Of a stretch of 64,000 nt of DNA, positions 40,705 through 48,988 are shown piece after piece. This DNA comes from Microbacterium sp. TNHR37B (GTDB lineage Bacteria; Actinomycetota; Actinomycetes; Actinomycetales; Microbacteriaceae): the NCBI RefSeq assembly GCF_001620065.1, contig NZ_LQGV01000001.1, positions 1,426,001 through 1,490,000 of the forward strand, written 5' to 3'. The translations under genes were made by a program, and so were the position numbers. The notes beneath the pieces are model-generated. The model had not been told where the DNA came from, made no database searches, and saw only the letters and a program-made list of their open reading frames with translations. Every line of letters begins with the position of its first letter. Position 1 is the stretch's first letter.

Positions 40705-41505
40705 TCAGCCGCGCGCGAGGATCTCCCCGTGCGGCATCAGCAGCCATCCATCCTCGCTGTCCGCCCACTCCCGCCATCCGGCGCTGATGCGTTCGAGCGC
40801 TGCCCGATCGGCGATCCCCCGGCGAAGGACGTTCTCGGCGAACGAGGAGTGCAACGCCCGGTCGGCCCAGGCGCCGCCCCACCACTGGCGCGCCTCCGGG
40901 CTCTCGAAGAGCCAGATGGAGGCGGACGAGGTCACCTCGGCGAATCCCGCCTCCCGCGCCCAGGCCTTCAGCCGGCGGCCCGCGGCCGGCTCGCCGCTCG
41001 TGGCGCGATGACCGGCGAGGTAGACCTCGCGCCATTCGTCGAGCCCCGGCGGCTGCGGCCACCAGATCACGCCCTCGTAGTCGACTTCGCGCACGGCGAC
41101 GACGCCATCGGGCGTGCGCACGCGACGGAACTCGCGGAGCGCGTCGACGGGACGGCTCAGGTGCTGCAGCACCTGATGCGCGTGCACGACATCCCACTCC
41201 TCGTCGCCCGACGAGAGCGCGTAGGCATCGTCGACGGCGTATTCCAGGTTCTCGATCCCGAGGTCCACGCGATCCGCCTCAGCGGCCTCGATGACGTCCG
41301 CCGCCGCGTCCACGGCTCTCACGCGACCGGGCGCGACGGCGCGGGCCAGGTCGATCGTGATGGTTCCCGGCCCGGCACCCACATCGAGGACGGACATCCC
41401 GGGACGCAGCTCGGGGAGGAGATACGCGGCCGAGTTCGCCGCCGTGCGCCGGCGGTGCACCCGCAGGACGCTCTCGTGATGTCCGTGTGTGTAGTCGTCG
41501 GCCAT
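40705..41505 (-). CDS. Class I SAM-dependent methyltransferase
   Basis: 266 residues from ATG 41505. SAM-binding motif I VLDVGAGPGTITIDLA, motif II VRAVDAA, and EEWDVVHAHQVLQHL with LREFRRV downstream, all of the class I fold. The variable C-terminal part (EARQWWGGAWADR) gives no substrate. The longer open frame upstream is a shadow of the reductase gene. A CATGAT box lies 6 nt upstream, a weak fit to the leaderless pattern. Confidence 0.88.
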   Translation of the reverse strand: MADDYTHGHHESVLRVHRRRTAANSAAYLLPELRPGMSVLDVGAGPGTITIDLARAVAPGRVRAVDAAADVIEAAEADRVDLGIENLEYAVDDAYALSSGDEEWDVVHAHQVLQHLSRPVDALREFRRVRTPDGVVAVREVDYEGVIWWPQPPGLDEWREVYLAGHRATSGEPAAGRRLKAWAREAGFAEVTSSASIWLFESPEARQWWGGAWADRALHSSFAENVLRRGIADRAALERISAGWREWADSEDGWLLMPHGEILARG

Positions 41506-41540
41506 CCCCCCATCATGCGGCCTGCGCGGCGCGCGCGATG

Positions 41541-42494
41541 TCACATGTCGGTCGGCGTCCACTCCGAGACGGCGTCGAGGTCGGCGACCTCCTCGGCGGT
41601 GAGATCGACACGCGCACCATCGAGGAGGTCGGCGACTTGCGACACCCGCGACGCGGACGCGATGGGGGCGACGACAGCCGGCTTCGCGCGGAGCCAGGCC
41701 AGCGCCGTCGCCGCGATGGAGACCCCGTGCGCGGCGCCGATGCGCTCGAGGGTGTCGATGATCTGGAGTCCCTGCGGCGTGGCGTACTCGACGGCGGCAC
41801 GGGCCCGCGGCGAGTCGTGGCCATCGACCTCCGGCGAGCGGTACTTGCCGGTGAGGAAGCCCTTCGCGAGCGCGAAGTAGGGCACGAGGCCGAGACCGTT
41901 GTCCTCCGCGAACGGCACGATGTCGCTCTCGATCTCCCGGTGCACGAGGTTGTAGTGCGGCTGGATGGCGACGGGCTCGGCGACACCCAGTTCGCGCGCG
42001 ATCCGCACCCACTCGGCGATCCGGTCGGCGGAGTAGTTGGAGACGGCCGTGTAGCGCACCAGGCCGTCCTCGACGAGGCGGCCGAATGCGGCGACGGTCT
42101 CCTCGAGCGGAGTGTCGGCGTCGTCGAAGTGCGCGTAGTAGAGGTCGATCCGCTCGACGCCGAGTCGCTGCAGCGACGCCTCGGCGGCCGCGCGGACGTT
42201 GGTCGCCGACAGCCCCCGGAAATCGGGGTGCTGGCTGACCTTGGTCGCCACCACCACGTCGTTCGAGGCGCCACGGGACGCCAGCCACTCGCCGATGAGG
42301 GTCTCGCTCTCGCCACCGGTATTGCCCGGCACCCACGCGCTGTAAGAGTCGGCCGTGTCGATGAAGTCGCCCCCTCCCTCGCGGAAGGCATCGAGCACGG
42401 CGAACGAGGTGTCGCGGTCGGCGGTCCAACCGAACACGTTGCCGCCGAGGGCGAGGGGGAAGACGTCGAGGTCAGAGGATCCGATGCGGGTCAT
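41541..42494 (-). CDS. Aldo/keto reductase
   Basis: 317 residues from ATG 42494. Catalytic tetrad visible: Asp in DTADSYSAW (with the Tyr), Lys in VVATKVSQ and His in YYAHFDDAD. NADPH-binding region ALAWLRAKPAVVAPIASASRVSQV at the C-terminus. Generic family role in carbonyl reduction. The start is set by a TAGGGT box 7 nt upstream; the frame extends to 42746 without other support. Confidence 0.9.
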   Translation of the reverse strand: MTRIGSSDLDVFPLALGGNVFGWTADRDTSFAVLDAFREGGGDFIDTADSYSAWVPGNTGGESETLIGEWLASRGASNDVVVATKVSQHPDFRGLSATNVRAAAEASLQRLGVERIDLYYAHFDDADTPLEETVAAFGRLVEDGLVRYTAVSNYSADRIAEWVRIARELGVAEPVAIQPHYNLVHREIESDIVPFAEDNGLGLVPYFALAKGFLTGKYRSPEVDGHDSPRARAAVEYATPQGLQIIDTLERIGAAHGVSIAATALAWLRAKPAVVAPIASASRVSQVADLLDGARVDLTAEEVADLDAVSEWTPTDM

Positions 42495-42501
42495 ACTCGT
42501 G

Positions 42502-42507
42502 ACCCTA
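42502..42507 (-). promoter_or_regulatory. Leaderless -10 box of the aldo/keto reductase
   Basis: TAGGGT (minus strand) lies 7 nt before the ATG at 42494. Confidence 0.5.
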
Positions 42508-42593
42508 CGCTCCGCCGACGACGTCGCGGCCTGCAGATGACGAGGTTTTACATTCAGAGGAATGCACCGAGCCGGCGTATCGTTGACACCGAC

Positions 42594-43625
42594 ATGCAAC
42601 GCTTCGGAACTCTCTCGTTCGGCCATTACGGGCCCCTCGGCGGCGGGCGCGAGCTCACCGCCCGCGACTCGCTCCACCAGGCGATCGACCTCGCGCAGGG
42701 CATGGACGACCTCGGGGTCAACGGCGTCGCGTTCCGCGTGCACCACTTCGCGCGCCAGCAGGCCTCTCCCATGCCGCTTCTGGCGGCGATCGCCGCGACC
42801 ACCCGGCGGATCGAGGTCGGCACGGGCGTCGTCGACATGCGCTACGAGAACCCGCTCTACCTCGCCGAGGAGGCCGCCGCCGTCGACCTCATCTCCGACG
42901 GCCGGCTGGCGCTCGGCATCAGCCGCGGCTCACCCGAGACCGTCGTCCGCGGATACGAGGCGTTCGGCTACACCGGGTCGGAAGACCCGCGCGGAGCCGA
43001 CATGGCACGCGAGAAGTTCGACCTGTTCCTGCGCGCGATCGAGGGGGAGCCTCTCGCCGAGCGCGATGCGACCAGTCCCTTCGGGGGCGGGTCGGGACGC
43101 CAGCGCATCGAGCCCTACTCCGAGGGCCTGCGCTCGCGGATCTGGTGGGGAGCCGGCACCCGCGAGACCGCGGAATGGGCGGGGCGCAAAGGCGTGAACC
43201 TCATGTCGTCGACTCTCGTGACCGAAGCCGACGGCCGCCCGTTCGACCTGCTGCAGGCCGAGCAGCTCGACCTCTTCCGCGCCGCGTGGAAGGAGGCGGG
43301 TCACGCGGGCACGCCGCGCACCTCGGTGAGCCGCTCGATCTTCCCGATCACGACGGCGGAGGACGAGCTGTACTTCGGCCACTCCGCCGAAGGCGATGGC
43401 ATCGGCTACATCGACGGCTTCCGGTCGACCTTCGGCAAGACCTATGCCGCCGCACCCGACGTGCTCGTGGAGCAGCTGCGCCAGGACGCCGCCGTCATGT
43501 CGGCCGACACGCTCATGCTCACGATCCCGAGCCAGTTGGGTGTGGAGTTCAACCTCCGCATCGTCGAGTCCTTCGCGAGGCATGTCGCGCCGGCGCTGGG
43601 GTGGGAGCCGACCACCACGAGCTGA
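42594..43625 (+). CDS. Luciferase-like (LLM) flavin-dependent oxidoreductase
   Basis: 343 residues from ATG 42594, where the conserved opening MQRFGTLSFGHYGP begins. LLM motifs include RVHHFARQQASPMPLLAAIAATT, VDMRYENPLYLAEEAAAVDLISDGRLALGISRG and IWWGAGTRETAEWAG. Such proteins use FMN or F420; Microbacteriaceae encode many. It is divergent from the reductase gene with a 99-bp gap. A TATCGT box lies about 11 nt upstream. Confidence 0.88.
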   Translation: MQRFGTLSFGHYGPLGGGRELTARDSLHQAIDLAQGMDDLGVNGVAFRVHHFARQQASPMPLLAAIAATTRRIEVGTGVVDMRYENPLYLAEEAAAVDLISDGRLALGISRGSPETVVRGYEAFGYTGSEDPRGADMAREKFDLFLRAIEGEPLAERDATSPFGGGSGRQRIEPYSEGLRSRIWWGAGTRETAEWAGRKGVNLMSSTLVTEADGRPFDLLQAEQLDLFRAAWKEAGHAGTPRTSVSRSIFPITTAEDELYFGHSAEGDGIGYIDGFRSTFGKTYAAAPDVLVEQLRQDAAVMSADTLMLTIPSQLGVEFNLRIVESFARHVAPALGWEPTTTS

Positions 43626-43655
43626 GGCCGCTCCCGTCGGTCCGAACCGGCCGTC

Positions 43656-43661
43656 TAGGTT
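43656..43661 (+). promoter_or_regulatory. Leaderless -10 box of the GNAT gene
   Basis: TAGGTT lies 6 nt before the ATG at 43668; the GGAGGG that separates them abuts the start codon. Confidence 0.5.
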
Positions 43662-43667
43662 GGAGGG

Positions 43668-44216
43668 ATGGCCGTGACGTTCACCCCCATCGACCCGGAG
43701 GGAGCGGACCGCGACGAGCTCGTCGCGTTCATGACCTCGCAGACCTTCCCCTTCCACGTGCGCACCTCTCCCACCGCGGAGCAGATCTCCGACGCGATCG
43801 CGGCGGGCGCGTACCGCGACGACGACAACGCGTCGTTCTGGATCGATCACGCCGAGCATGGTCGCGTCGGGTTCTTCCGCTTCGAGGACCTCTCCGAGGA
43901 CACCCCGTTGTTCGACCTGCGCCTCGCCGAGCAGTGGCGCGGACGCGGGCTCGGCGGTGAGATCCTCGCGGCGGCGACCGAGCGGGTGTTCACGACGATG
44001 CCCGAGGTGCGCCGCTTCGAGGGGCAGACGCGCGAGGACAACGTCGCGATGCGCCGGGTGTTCGTCCGCGCCGGGTGGGTGCAGGAGGCGTACTACCGCG
44101 AGGGCTGGCCGGTCGAGGGCGGGGAACCCGTGGCTTCCGTCGCATACAGCGTGCTGCGTCGCGACTGGGAGTCCGGCACGGTCACGCCCGTGGTGTGGGA
44201 CGCGGCCTCCGCGTGA
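43668..44216 (+). CDS. GNAT family N-acetyltransferase
   Basis: 182 residues. The acetyl-CoA motif AEQWRGRGLGGEILAAATERVF and the DNVAMRRVFVRAGWVQEAYYREGWPV segment resemble the RimJ/RimL type. Likely acetylates an amino group on a protein or small molecule. It overlaps the next gene by 4 nt (GTGA). Confidence 0.9.
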   Translation: MAVTFTPIDPEGADRDELVAFMTSQTFPFHVRTSPTAEQISDAIAAGAYRDDDNASFWIDHAEHGRVGFFRFEDLSEDTPLFDLRLAEQWRGRGLGGEILAAATERVFTTMPEVRRFEGQTREDNVAMRRVFVRAGWVQEAYYREGWPVEGGEPVASVAYSVLRRDWESGTVTPVVWDAASA

Positions 44217-45148
44217 AGGGCACCGGCGGGGCCCGGATCCTCGTCACCGGCATGTCGGGGGCGGGTAAGAGCTCGCTCCTCCGCGAGCTCGCGAGCCGCG
44301 GCATCACGACCGTCGACACCGACTACGGCGACTACGTCGACGCCGACGGCCGCTGGAACGACGAACGCGTCCGCGCGCTGCTGGACGCTCACCGCTCGAT
44401 CGTCGTGTCGGGCACCGTCGAGAACCAGGGCGACTACTACGACCGGTTCGACCACGTCGTCCTGCTGAGCGCACCGCTAGCCGTCCTGCTCGCCCGCGTG
44501 GCGGCACGCACCGACAACCCGTACGGACAGACGGGGGAGGACCGCGACGAGATCCGGCGGCACGTCGCCGAGGTCGAGCCGCTCCTCCGCCGCGGCGCCG
44601 ACGTCGAGCTCGACGGCACTCAGCCGCTCACTGACCTGGCCGATGCGGTGGAACGCCTCCTGCGCTCAGGCTCAGCGGAGGTTCGGGACGCGGTGTTCCC
44701 GCGCGACCTGTCGTCGGTGTCCGCTCTGCTGGAGGACTACCTCGTCCAGACGGAGCGAGAGAAAGCCGACCACGGCCTGGCCGCTCCCTCCGACGAGCTT
44801 CCCGCGCGTTATGCGCGCGAGGTCGACGATCCCGCGAGCGCGTTCCGGGGTGTCCGCGTGATGCTCGCCTCGGTCGCGGGCACAGACTGCGGCATCATCG
44901 TCACGGCCGCGATCCCCGGCGGCTCGGAGATCAAGCGCTTCTGGACGACTCCCCCGGCGCGCGGCCGGGGTGCGGGAGCGGCACTCCTCGACGCCGCGCT
45001 CGCCGCGGCTCCCCCACCCGTCCGCTTGTCGGTGTGGGAGTGGCGGACACCGGCGATCGAGCTGTACCGGAGGCGCGGCTTCGAGGTGGTCGCACCCGCC
45101 GACGCGTGGGATTCGCGTCCCGGGATCCTCTGCCTCCGCCGCGGCTGA
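44213..45148 (+). CDS. Fusion protein: P-loop kinase plus GNAT acetyltransferase
   Basis: 311 residues from GTG 44213. Residues ~1-165 form a nucleoside-monophosphate-kinase-like P-loop domain: Walker A GMSGAGKSS (13-21), VDTDYGDYVD, VVSGTVENQGDYYDRFDHVVLLSAP and a lid ARTDNPYGQTGEDRDEIR. After a linker near residue 165, residues ~200-311 are a GNAT domain (RFWTTPPARGRGAGAALLDAAL, ELYRRRGFEVV). The fused pair also overlaps a separate GNAT gene, so the locus has two acetyltransferases and one kinase. Substrate unknown. Confidence 0.85.
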   Translation: MKGTGGARILVTGMSGAGKSSLLRELASRGITTVDTDYGDYVDADGRWNDERVRALLDAHRSIVVSGTVENQGDYYDRFDHVVLLSAPLAVLLARVAARTDNPYGQTGEDRDEIRRHVAEVEPLLRRGADVELDGTQPLTDLADAVERLLRSGSAEVRDAVFPRDLSSVSALLEDYLVQTEREKADHGLAAPSDELPARYAREVDDPASAFRGVRVMLASVAGTDCGIIVTAAIPGGSEIKRFWTTPPARGRGAGAALLDAALAAAPPPVRLSVWEWRTPAIELYRRRGFEVVAPADAWDSRPGILCLRRG

Positions 45149-45182
45149 CCATCACGTCCGCGCACACCGCTGCGCAGGAGGG

Positions 45183-47984
45183 TCAGCCCGCGACGCGCGT
45201 CCGGCGCCGCACGAGGGCGAAACCGACGAGGAGGGCGATCATGCCCCCGACGACGGCGAGTGCGGAACCGCCACCGGCGCCACCCGTGGCGGCGAGGGCA
45301 TCGTCGGTCACCGTCAGCTCGGTCCAGGCCAGCACCGTGCCCGTGGGGTCGGCGACGACGAGGCGGTGCTCCCCCGCGGGCACGGTGACCGGGATCCGGA
45401 CGGTGATCGTCCCGTCGGACCCGACGACGGCGGCACCGAGGTCGGTCGGTGCGGAGAAGAGCCACACCGCCACCGTCTCGCCGGCAAGGGCCGGATCGAG
45501 TCGCACCCGGAACGAGCTTCCCGCCCGGACGGTCGAGGGCGCCTGGATCGTCCCCCGGTTGGCCTCGGTCAGCTCCGACGGATCCGGGGCCACCCTCGCC
45601 GGCGCCGACGGACCGGGCGTCGCGGTCGCTGACGGATTCGGCGTCGCGGACGGCTTCGGCGTCGCGGACGGCTCGGGCGTCGCCGTCGGCCGCGGTGTCG
45701 GGGAGGGATCCGGCGTCGGCGACGGCTCGGGGGTCGGGCCCGTTCCCTCCTCGGTGCAGGAGAGGGTTCCGCCGCGGAGGGAGAAGCCATCGGTGTCGGC
45801 GTCGTCGGCGTAGAACGTCGCGGCCTTACCGTCGACGCACGCGGAGGCGATCGCGAACCCCTCGTTGGCGACGTTGGCCGCCTCCGCCGGCCGCGCATAC
45901 ACGGCCGTCGGAACGAATGCCCCGGTCTCGTCGATCTCGTAGGTGGCGCTCCGACCGTCGCAGGCCTCGTCACACACCACCCACAGCCGGTCACGGTCGA
46001 ACTCCAGCTCCGCGACGAGCGCGAAGTCCGTGTCGATCGTCGCGATGCGCGCGAACGAGCCGTCATCCATCAGCACATAGGCGTATGCCGCAGCGGTGCC
46101 TTCGACGCCGACGAAGAAGACGCCCTGTCCGTGACCCGTATAGTCGCCGGGCGCATACGCGCGTCCGGTGCGCTCGTCCACGAAGCCGCGCGCGACCAGC
46201 CAGCTGTCGGGGATCCAGGTGATGCCCTCAAGCCCGGCGTTGGCGCCGAGCCCCGGGAAGTCGGCCGCGAGGTTCCACTCGGCATCCGCCGTCAGCTCGG
46301 TCCCGCTCGCCGCCGGATCGACGCGCAGCACGGCGGGGCGGCTCACCGAGCTCGCGTCGTTATTGCGCTCGCTGGAGATGTACACGTCGCCGCCGACCGC
46401 GACCACGCCTTCCGCGTCCACGGTTCCGCCGCCACCCGGATACCGGAGCTTCTTGCCCGACTCCCAACCGGTCTCCGGCAACCACCGGCTGCCCTGGGGC
46501 TGGAGGCGGTACAGCAGGCCGTTGCCGTTCTCGACGCCCCACAGCACGCCGTCGACCTCGTCGAGACCGCTGAGGTCGCCGCTGAAGGTGGCCTCCTCGT
46601 CGAGGATCCGCACGCTCGCGCCTCCCGGCCACGGCGAGACGACGACCTCGCCCGCACACCGGTTCGCCGCGGCGCGCGTCGACTCCGCCGTCACGGCGAA
46701 GGGCCCCGTGCCATCGCCGCAGCGCCCCCACGTCGTGGCGGCGTGCGTGGTCCACGAGGTCTGATCCAGCAGCGTCACCCCGTCGGTGTCGAACAGGTGC
46801 ACGGCGTCCGCGCCGCCGAGCCCGAAGCCGAAGGCGCTCTCGTCGAGCACGAGGTAGCCCCGGGCGGGGATCGTCGCGCCGGAGGGCAGCATGTACCGGT
46901 GACCGGACACATCGGAGTCGGTGACGACGAGTGCTGCCGCCTCGACGGCGGTGTCGCTGAGGTTCACGAGCTCGATCCAGTCGCCCGGTGTCCCGCCGCT
47001 GGATTCCACTTCGTTGATCTTCACCGGGAGGGCGCAGTTGTTGGGCGCTCCCTTCGTGGTGACCGTGGTCTGCCGCATCTCACCGGTGCCATCGGGGCAC
47101 CGGCCGTAGCTGGTCGCGGCGTGCACGGTCCAGGCGTAGGAGGCGACGAGAGTGGCGCCGTCGGGCGAGAAGACCCGCACCATGTCGGCGTTGCCGAGCC
47201 CGAAGTCGAATCCGGGCGAGTGGGCCGTCAGCTGGTCGACGAGGAGGATGCCCTGAGCCGGCACCACCGACCCCGCCGGGAGGACGTAGGCCTTCGCGTC
47301 GTCGTTGTCGCGCACGATGTAGCCGGTGAGGTCGAGCGGAGCGTCGCCGAGGTTGAACAGCTCGAACCAGTCGGTGTCGTCGCCGTTGGACTCCACCTCG
47401 TTCACCACGAGCACGCCCGACGCGGGGTCGGCGGTCGGTGACGCGGCGGGCGAGGATGGCGCCGGGGACGTCGGGGCCGTGCAGTCGTTGGCCGCTCCTG
47501 GAGTGGCAGCCGCGGTCGTGACGAACGACCCGGTGCCGTCGGGGCAGCGTCCGAAGGTCGTCGCGGCGTGCTGGGTCCACGAGTACTCGTCGACGAGCGA
47601 CTCGCCGTCGGGGAGGTAGAGACGCGCGGCGTCTTCCTTGCCGAGTCCGAAGCTCATCTCGGGGGCGGTGACCACCACGAACCCGCCCGGCTCGATGACC
47701 GTGCCGCCTGGCAGCGCGTCGGTGCGAGAGGGGTCGTTGTCCTTGACGATCCAGCCCGAGACGTCGATGTCGGCGTCGGACGTGTTGGTCAGCTCGATCC
47801 AGTCCGACGCGTCGCCATTGGACTCGATCTCGTTGATGACGACGCCCGGGGGGACCGGTGCGGCCGAGGCCGTCGAGGCGGCACCGACGGCGCCGTATCC
47901 GATGCTGGCGATTCCGAGGAGGATCGCGACGGCAGCGGCGATGGGGGGACGAACACGCGACACGCGCGGGGAGGTGGCAGGCAT
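45183..47984 (-). CDS. Secreted protein with three lamin-tail domains, beta-propeller-like region and LAATG sorting signal
   Basis: 933 residues from ATG 47984, chosen because GGAG lies upstream and a signal peptide follows (cleavage near ASAAP, 38-43). Three lamin-tail domains (VVINEIESNGDASDWIEL; VVNEVESNGDDTDWFEL; KINEVESSGGTPGDWIEL), each ending in GRCPDGTG or GRCGDGTG. Next, a ~280-residue region with SGLDEVDGVLWGVENGNGLLYRL, like phytase-type/esterase-like propellers. A Pro/Thr/Ser linker (PSPTPDPSPTPRP...), an Ig-like domain and LAATG (897-901), helix and RRR end it. LAxTG is the signal usually handled by class E sortases. Role inferred: cell surface. Confidence 0.87.
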   Translation of the reverse strand: MPATSPRVSRVRPPIAAAVAILLGIASIGYGAVGAASTASAAPVPPGVVINEIESNGDASDWIELTNTSDADIDVSGWIVKDNDPSRTDALPGGTVIEPGGFVVVTAPEMSFGLGKEDAARLYLPDGESLVDEYSWTQHAATTFGRCPDGTGSFVTTAAATPGAANDCTAPTSPAPSSPAASPTADPASGVLVVNEVESNGDDTDWFELFNLGDAPLDLTGYIVRDNDDAKAYVLPAGSVVPAQGILLVDQLTAHSPGFDFGLGNADMVRVFSPDGATLVASYAWTVHAATSYGRCPDGTGEMRQTTVTTKGAPNNCALPVKINEVESSGGTPGDWIELVNLSDTAVEAAALVVTDSDVSGHRYMLPSGATIPARGYLVLDESAFGFGLGGADAVHLFDTDGVTLLDQTSWTTHAATTWGRCGDGTGPFAVTAESTRAAANRCAGEVVVSPWPGGASVRILDEEATFSGDLSGLDEVDGVLWGVENGNGLLYRLQPQGSRWLPETGWESGKKLRYPGGGGTVDAEGVVAVGGDVYISSERNNDASSVSRPAVLRVDPAASGTELTADAEWNLAADFPGLGANAGLEGITWIPDSWLVARGFVDERTGRAYAPGDYTGHGQGVFFVGVEGTAAAYAYVLMDDGSFARIATIDTDFALVAELEFDRDRLWVVCDEACDGRSATYEIDETGAFVPTAVYARPAEAANVANEGFAIASACVDGKAATFYADDADTDGFSLRGGTLSCTEEGTGPTPEPSPTPDPSPTPRPTATPEPSATPKPSATPNPSATATPGPSAPARVAPDPSELTEANRGTIQAPSTVRAGSSFRVRLDPALAGETVAVWLFSAPTDLGAAVVGSDGTITVRIPVTVPAGEHRLVVADPTGTVLAWTELTVTDDALAATGGAGGGSALAVVGGMIALLVGFALVRRRTRVAG

Positions 47985-48176
47985 CTCGCTCCAGAGGGGA
48001 GGGGCGGAAGGGAGGGTCGACATCGCGATCCGGACGGGCCCGGGTCGCCTTGCCTCCCGATGGTGACGTCCTCGGGCGAACGGCCGGGAAACAGAAGGCA
48101 TCGCGACGGCAACCGACGACGAACATGGCCGAGCGGCGCGGTACCGCTCCCATCCACGACAACGCGGGCGACGCGC

Positions 48177-48205
48177 CCCACCCCCTCCGTTTTCAGGGGG
48201 GTGGG
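48177..48205. terminator. GC-rich hairpin in the 47.98-48.26 kb intergenic region
   Basis: CCCACCCCC and its complement pair (9 bp) around an 11-nt loop. It lies between divergent genes, so it is more likely a regulatory stem than a terminator for either. I see nothing else assignable in the 278-bp gap. Confidence 0.35.
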
Positions 48206-48262
48206 AAGAATCGCGGGGCTCCGCCTCTTCCCCCGGCCCGGAAGACCGTGAATAATAGTGGT

Positions 48263-48886
48263 ATGACCACAGGGCGACCCGCCGGATACAGCGCGATCTC
48301 CAGCTACTCTCGCGTCGAGCTGCTGCACCTCATCCAGGAGCAGCAGCAGCGGACGATCACCGAACTCGTCGAAGCGACGGGGCTCCACCCGAACACGGTG
48401 CGCGAGCACCTCCAGCGACTCATCGAAGACGGCTACGTCGTCGCTATCCCGGAACTGCGCACGACGCGCGGCCGTCCGCGGGTGCTCTACAGCGCCGCCG
48501 ACGGCACCGTCGCCTCCAGCCCCGTGCAACGCCGCAAGGTGAAGGCCGCGGCGGAGCGGGGCGACCTCATGCGTCGTGTGTTGCCCGGAGCGCCTCCGGA
48601 GCTCGACACCGAGGCACTCCACCAGGTGGACGCCCTCATCGACGACCTCATCGACGCGGGCTTCGATCCCCTCGTCGACGAGACCGAGCTCACGGTCGAT
48701 CTCACCCCGTGCGCCCAGGCCGAGGCGCAGGCGGCGCACCGCGAGGTGCTCTGCAGCGTCCACCTCGGGCTCATGCAGAGCGTGCTGAGCGAGGCCGGCG
48801 GTCCGCTCTCGATCGACGGCATGCGCTCGTCGTGCGATCCCCGGCAGTGCGTCGTGCAGCTCGTCCACGCCGCGGCCGCGAGCTGA
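48263..48886 (+). CDS. Winged-helix regulator with four C-terminal cysteines (SufR-like)
   Basis: 207 residues. The N-terminal winged helix is RVELLHLIQEQQQRTITELVEATGLHPNTVREHLQRLIEDGYV. Four cysteines at 150, 164, 191 and 196 (C-x13-C-x26-C-x4-C) lie in the C-terminal dimerisation part and resemble iron-sulphur ligation in SufR-type regulators. It lies directly upstream of cydA in the same direction with a 102-nt gap, so it may sense redox or oxygen for the bd oxidase. Start ATG 48263 has an AATAAT box 6 nt upstream. Confidence 0.85.
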   Translation: MTTGRPAGYSAISSYSRVELLHLIQEQQQRTITELVEATGLHPNTVREHLQRLIEDGYVVAIPELRTTRGRPRVLYSAADGTVASSPVQRRKVKAAAERGDLMRRVLPGAPPELDTEALHQVDALIDDLIDAGFDPLVDETELTVDLTPCAQAEAQAAHREVLCSVHLGLMQSVLSEAGGPLSIDGMRSSCDPRQCVVQLVHAAAAS

Positions 48887-48988
48887 TCCACCTCACCGGG
48901 TCTTTTTCACGGCTGGCTCCGCGGCCGGCTGGCAAAGGCCTGTGTACCTTCAGGCAATAGGAAGACCCACGCTCGGGGAGGGACTCGC

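Noticed and set aside
41487-42593. Upstream extension of the luciferase-like frame (712 residues)
   Set aside because: The extension lies antisense to the aldo/keto reductase and lacks conserved sequence; the family start is at 42594.
45590-45740. Short tandem repeats encoding Pro/Thr/Ser
   Set aside because: Ordinary low-complexity linker in a secreted protein, not a separate element.
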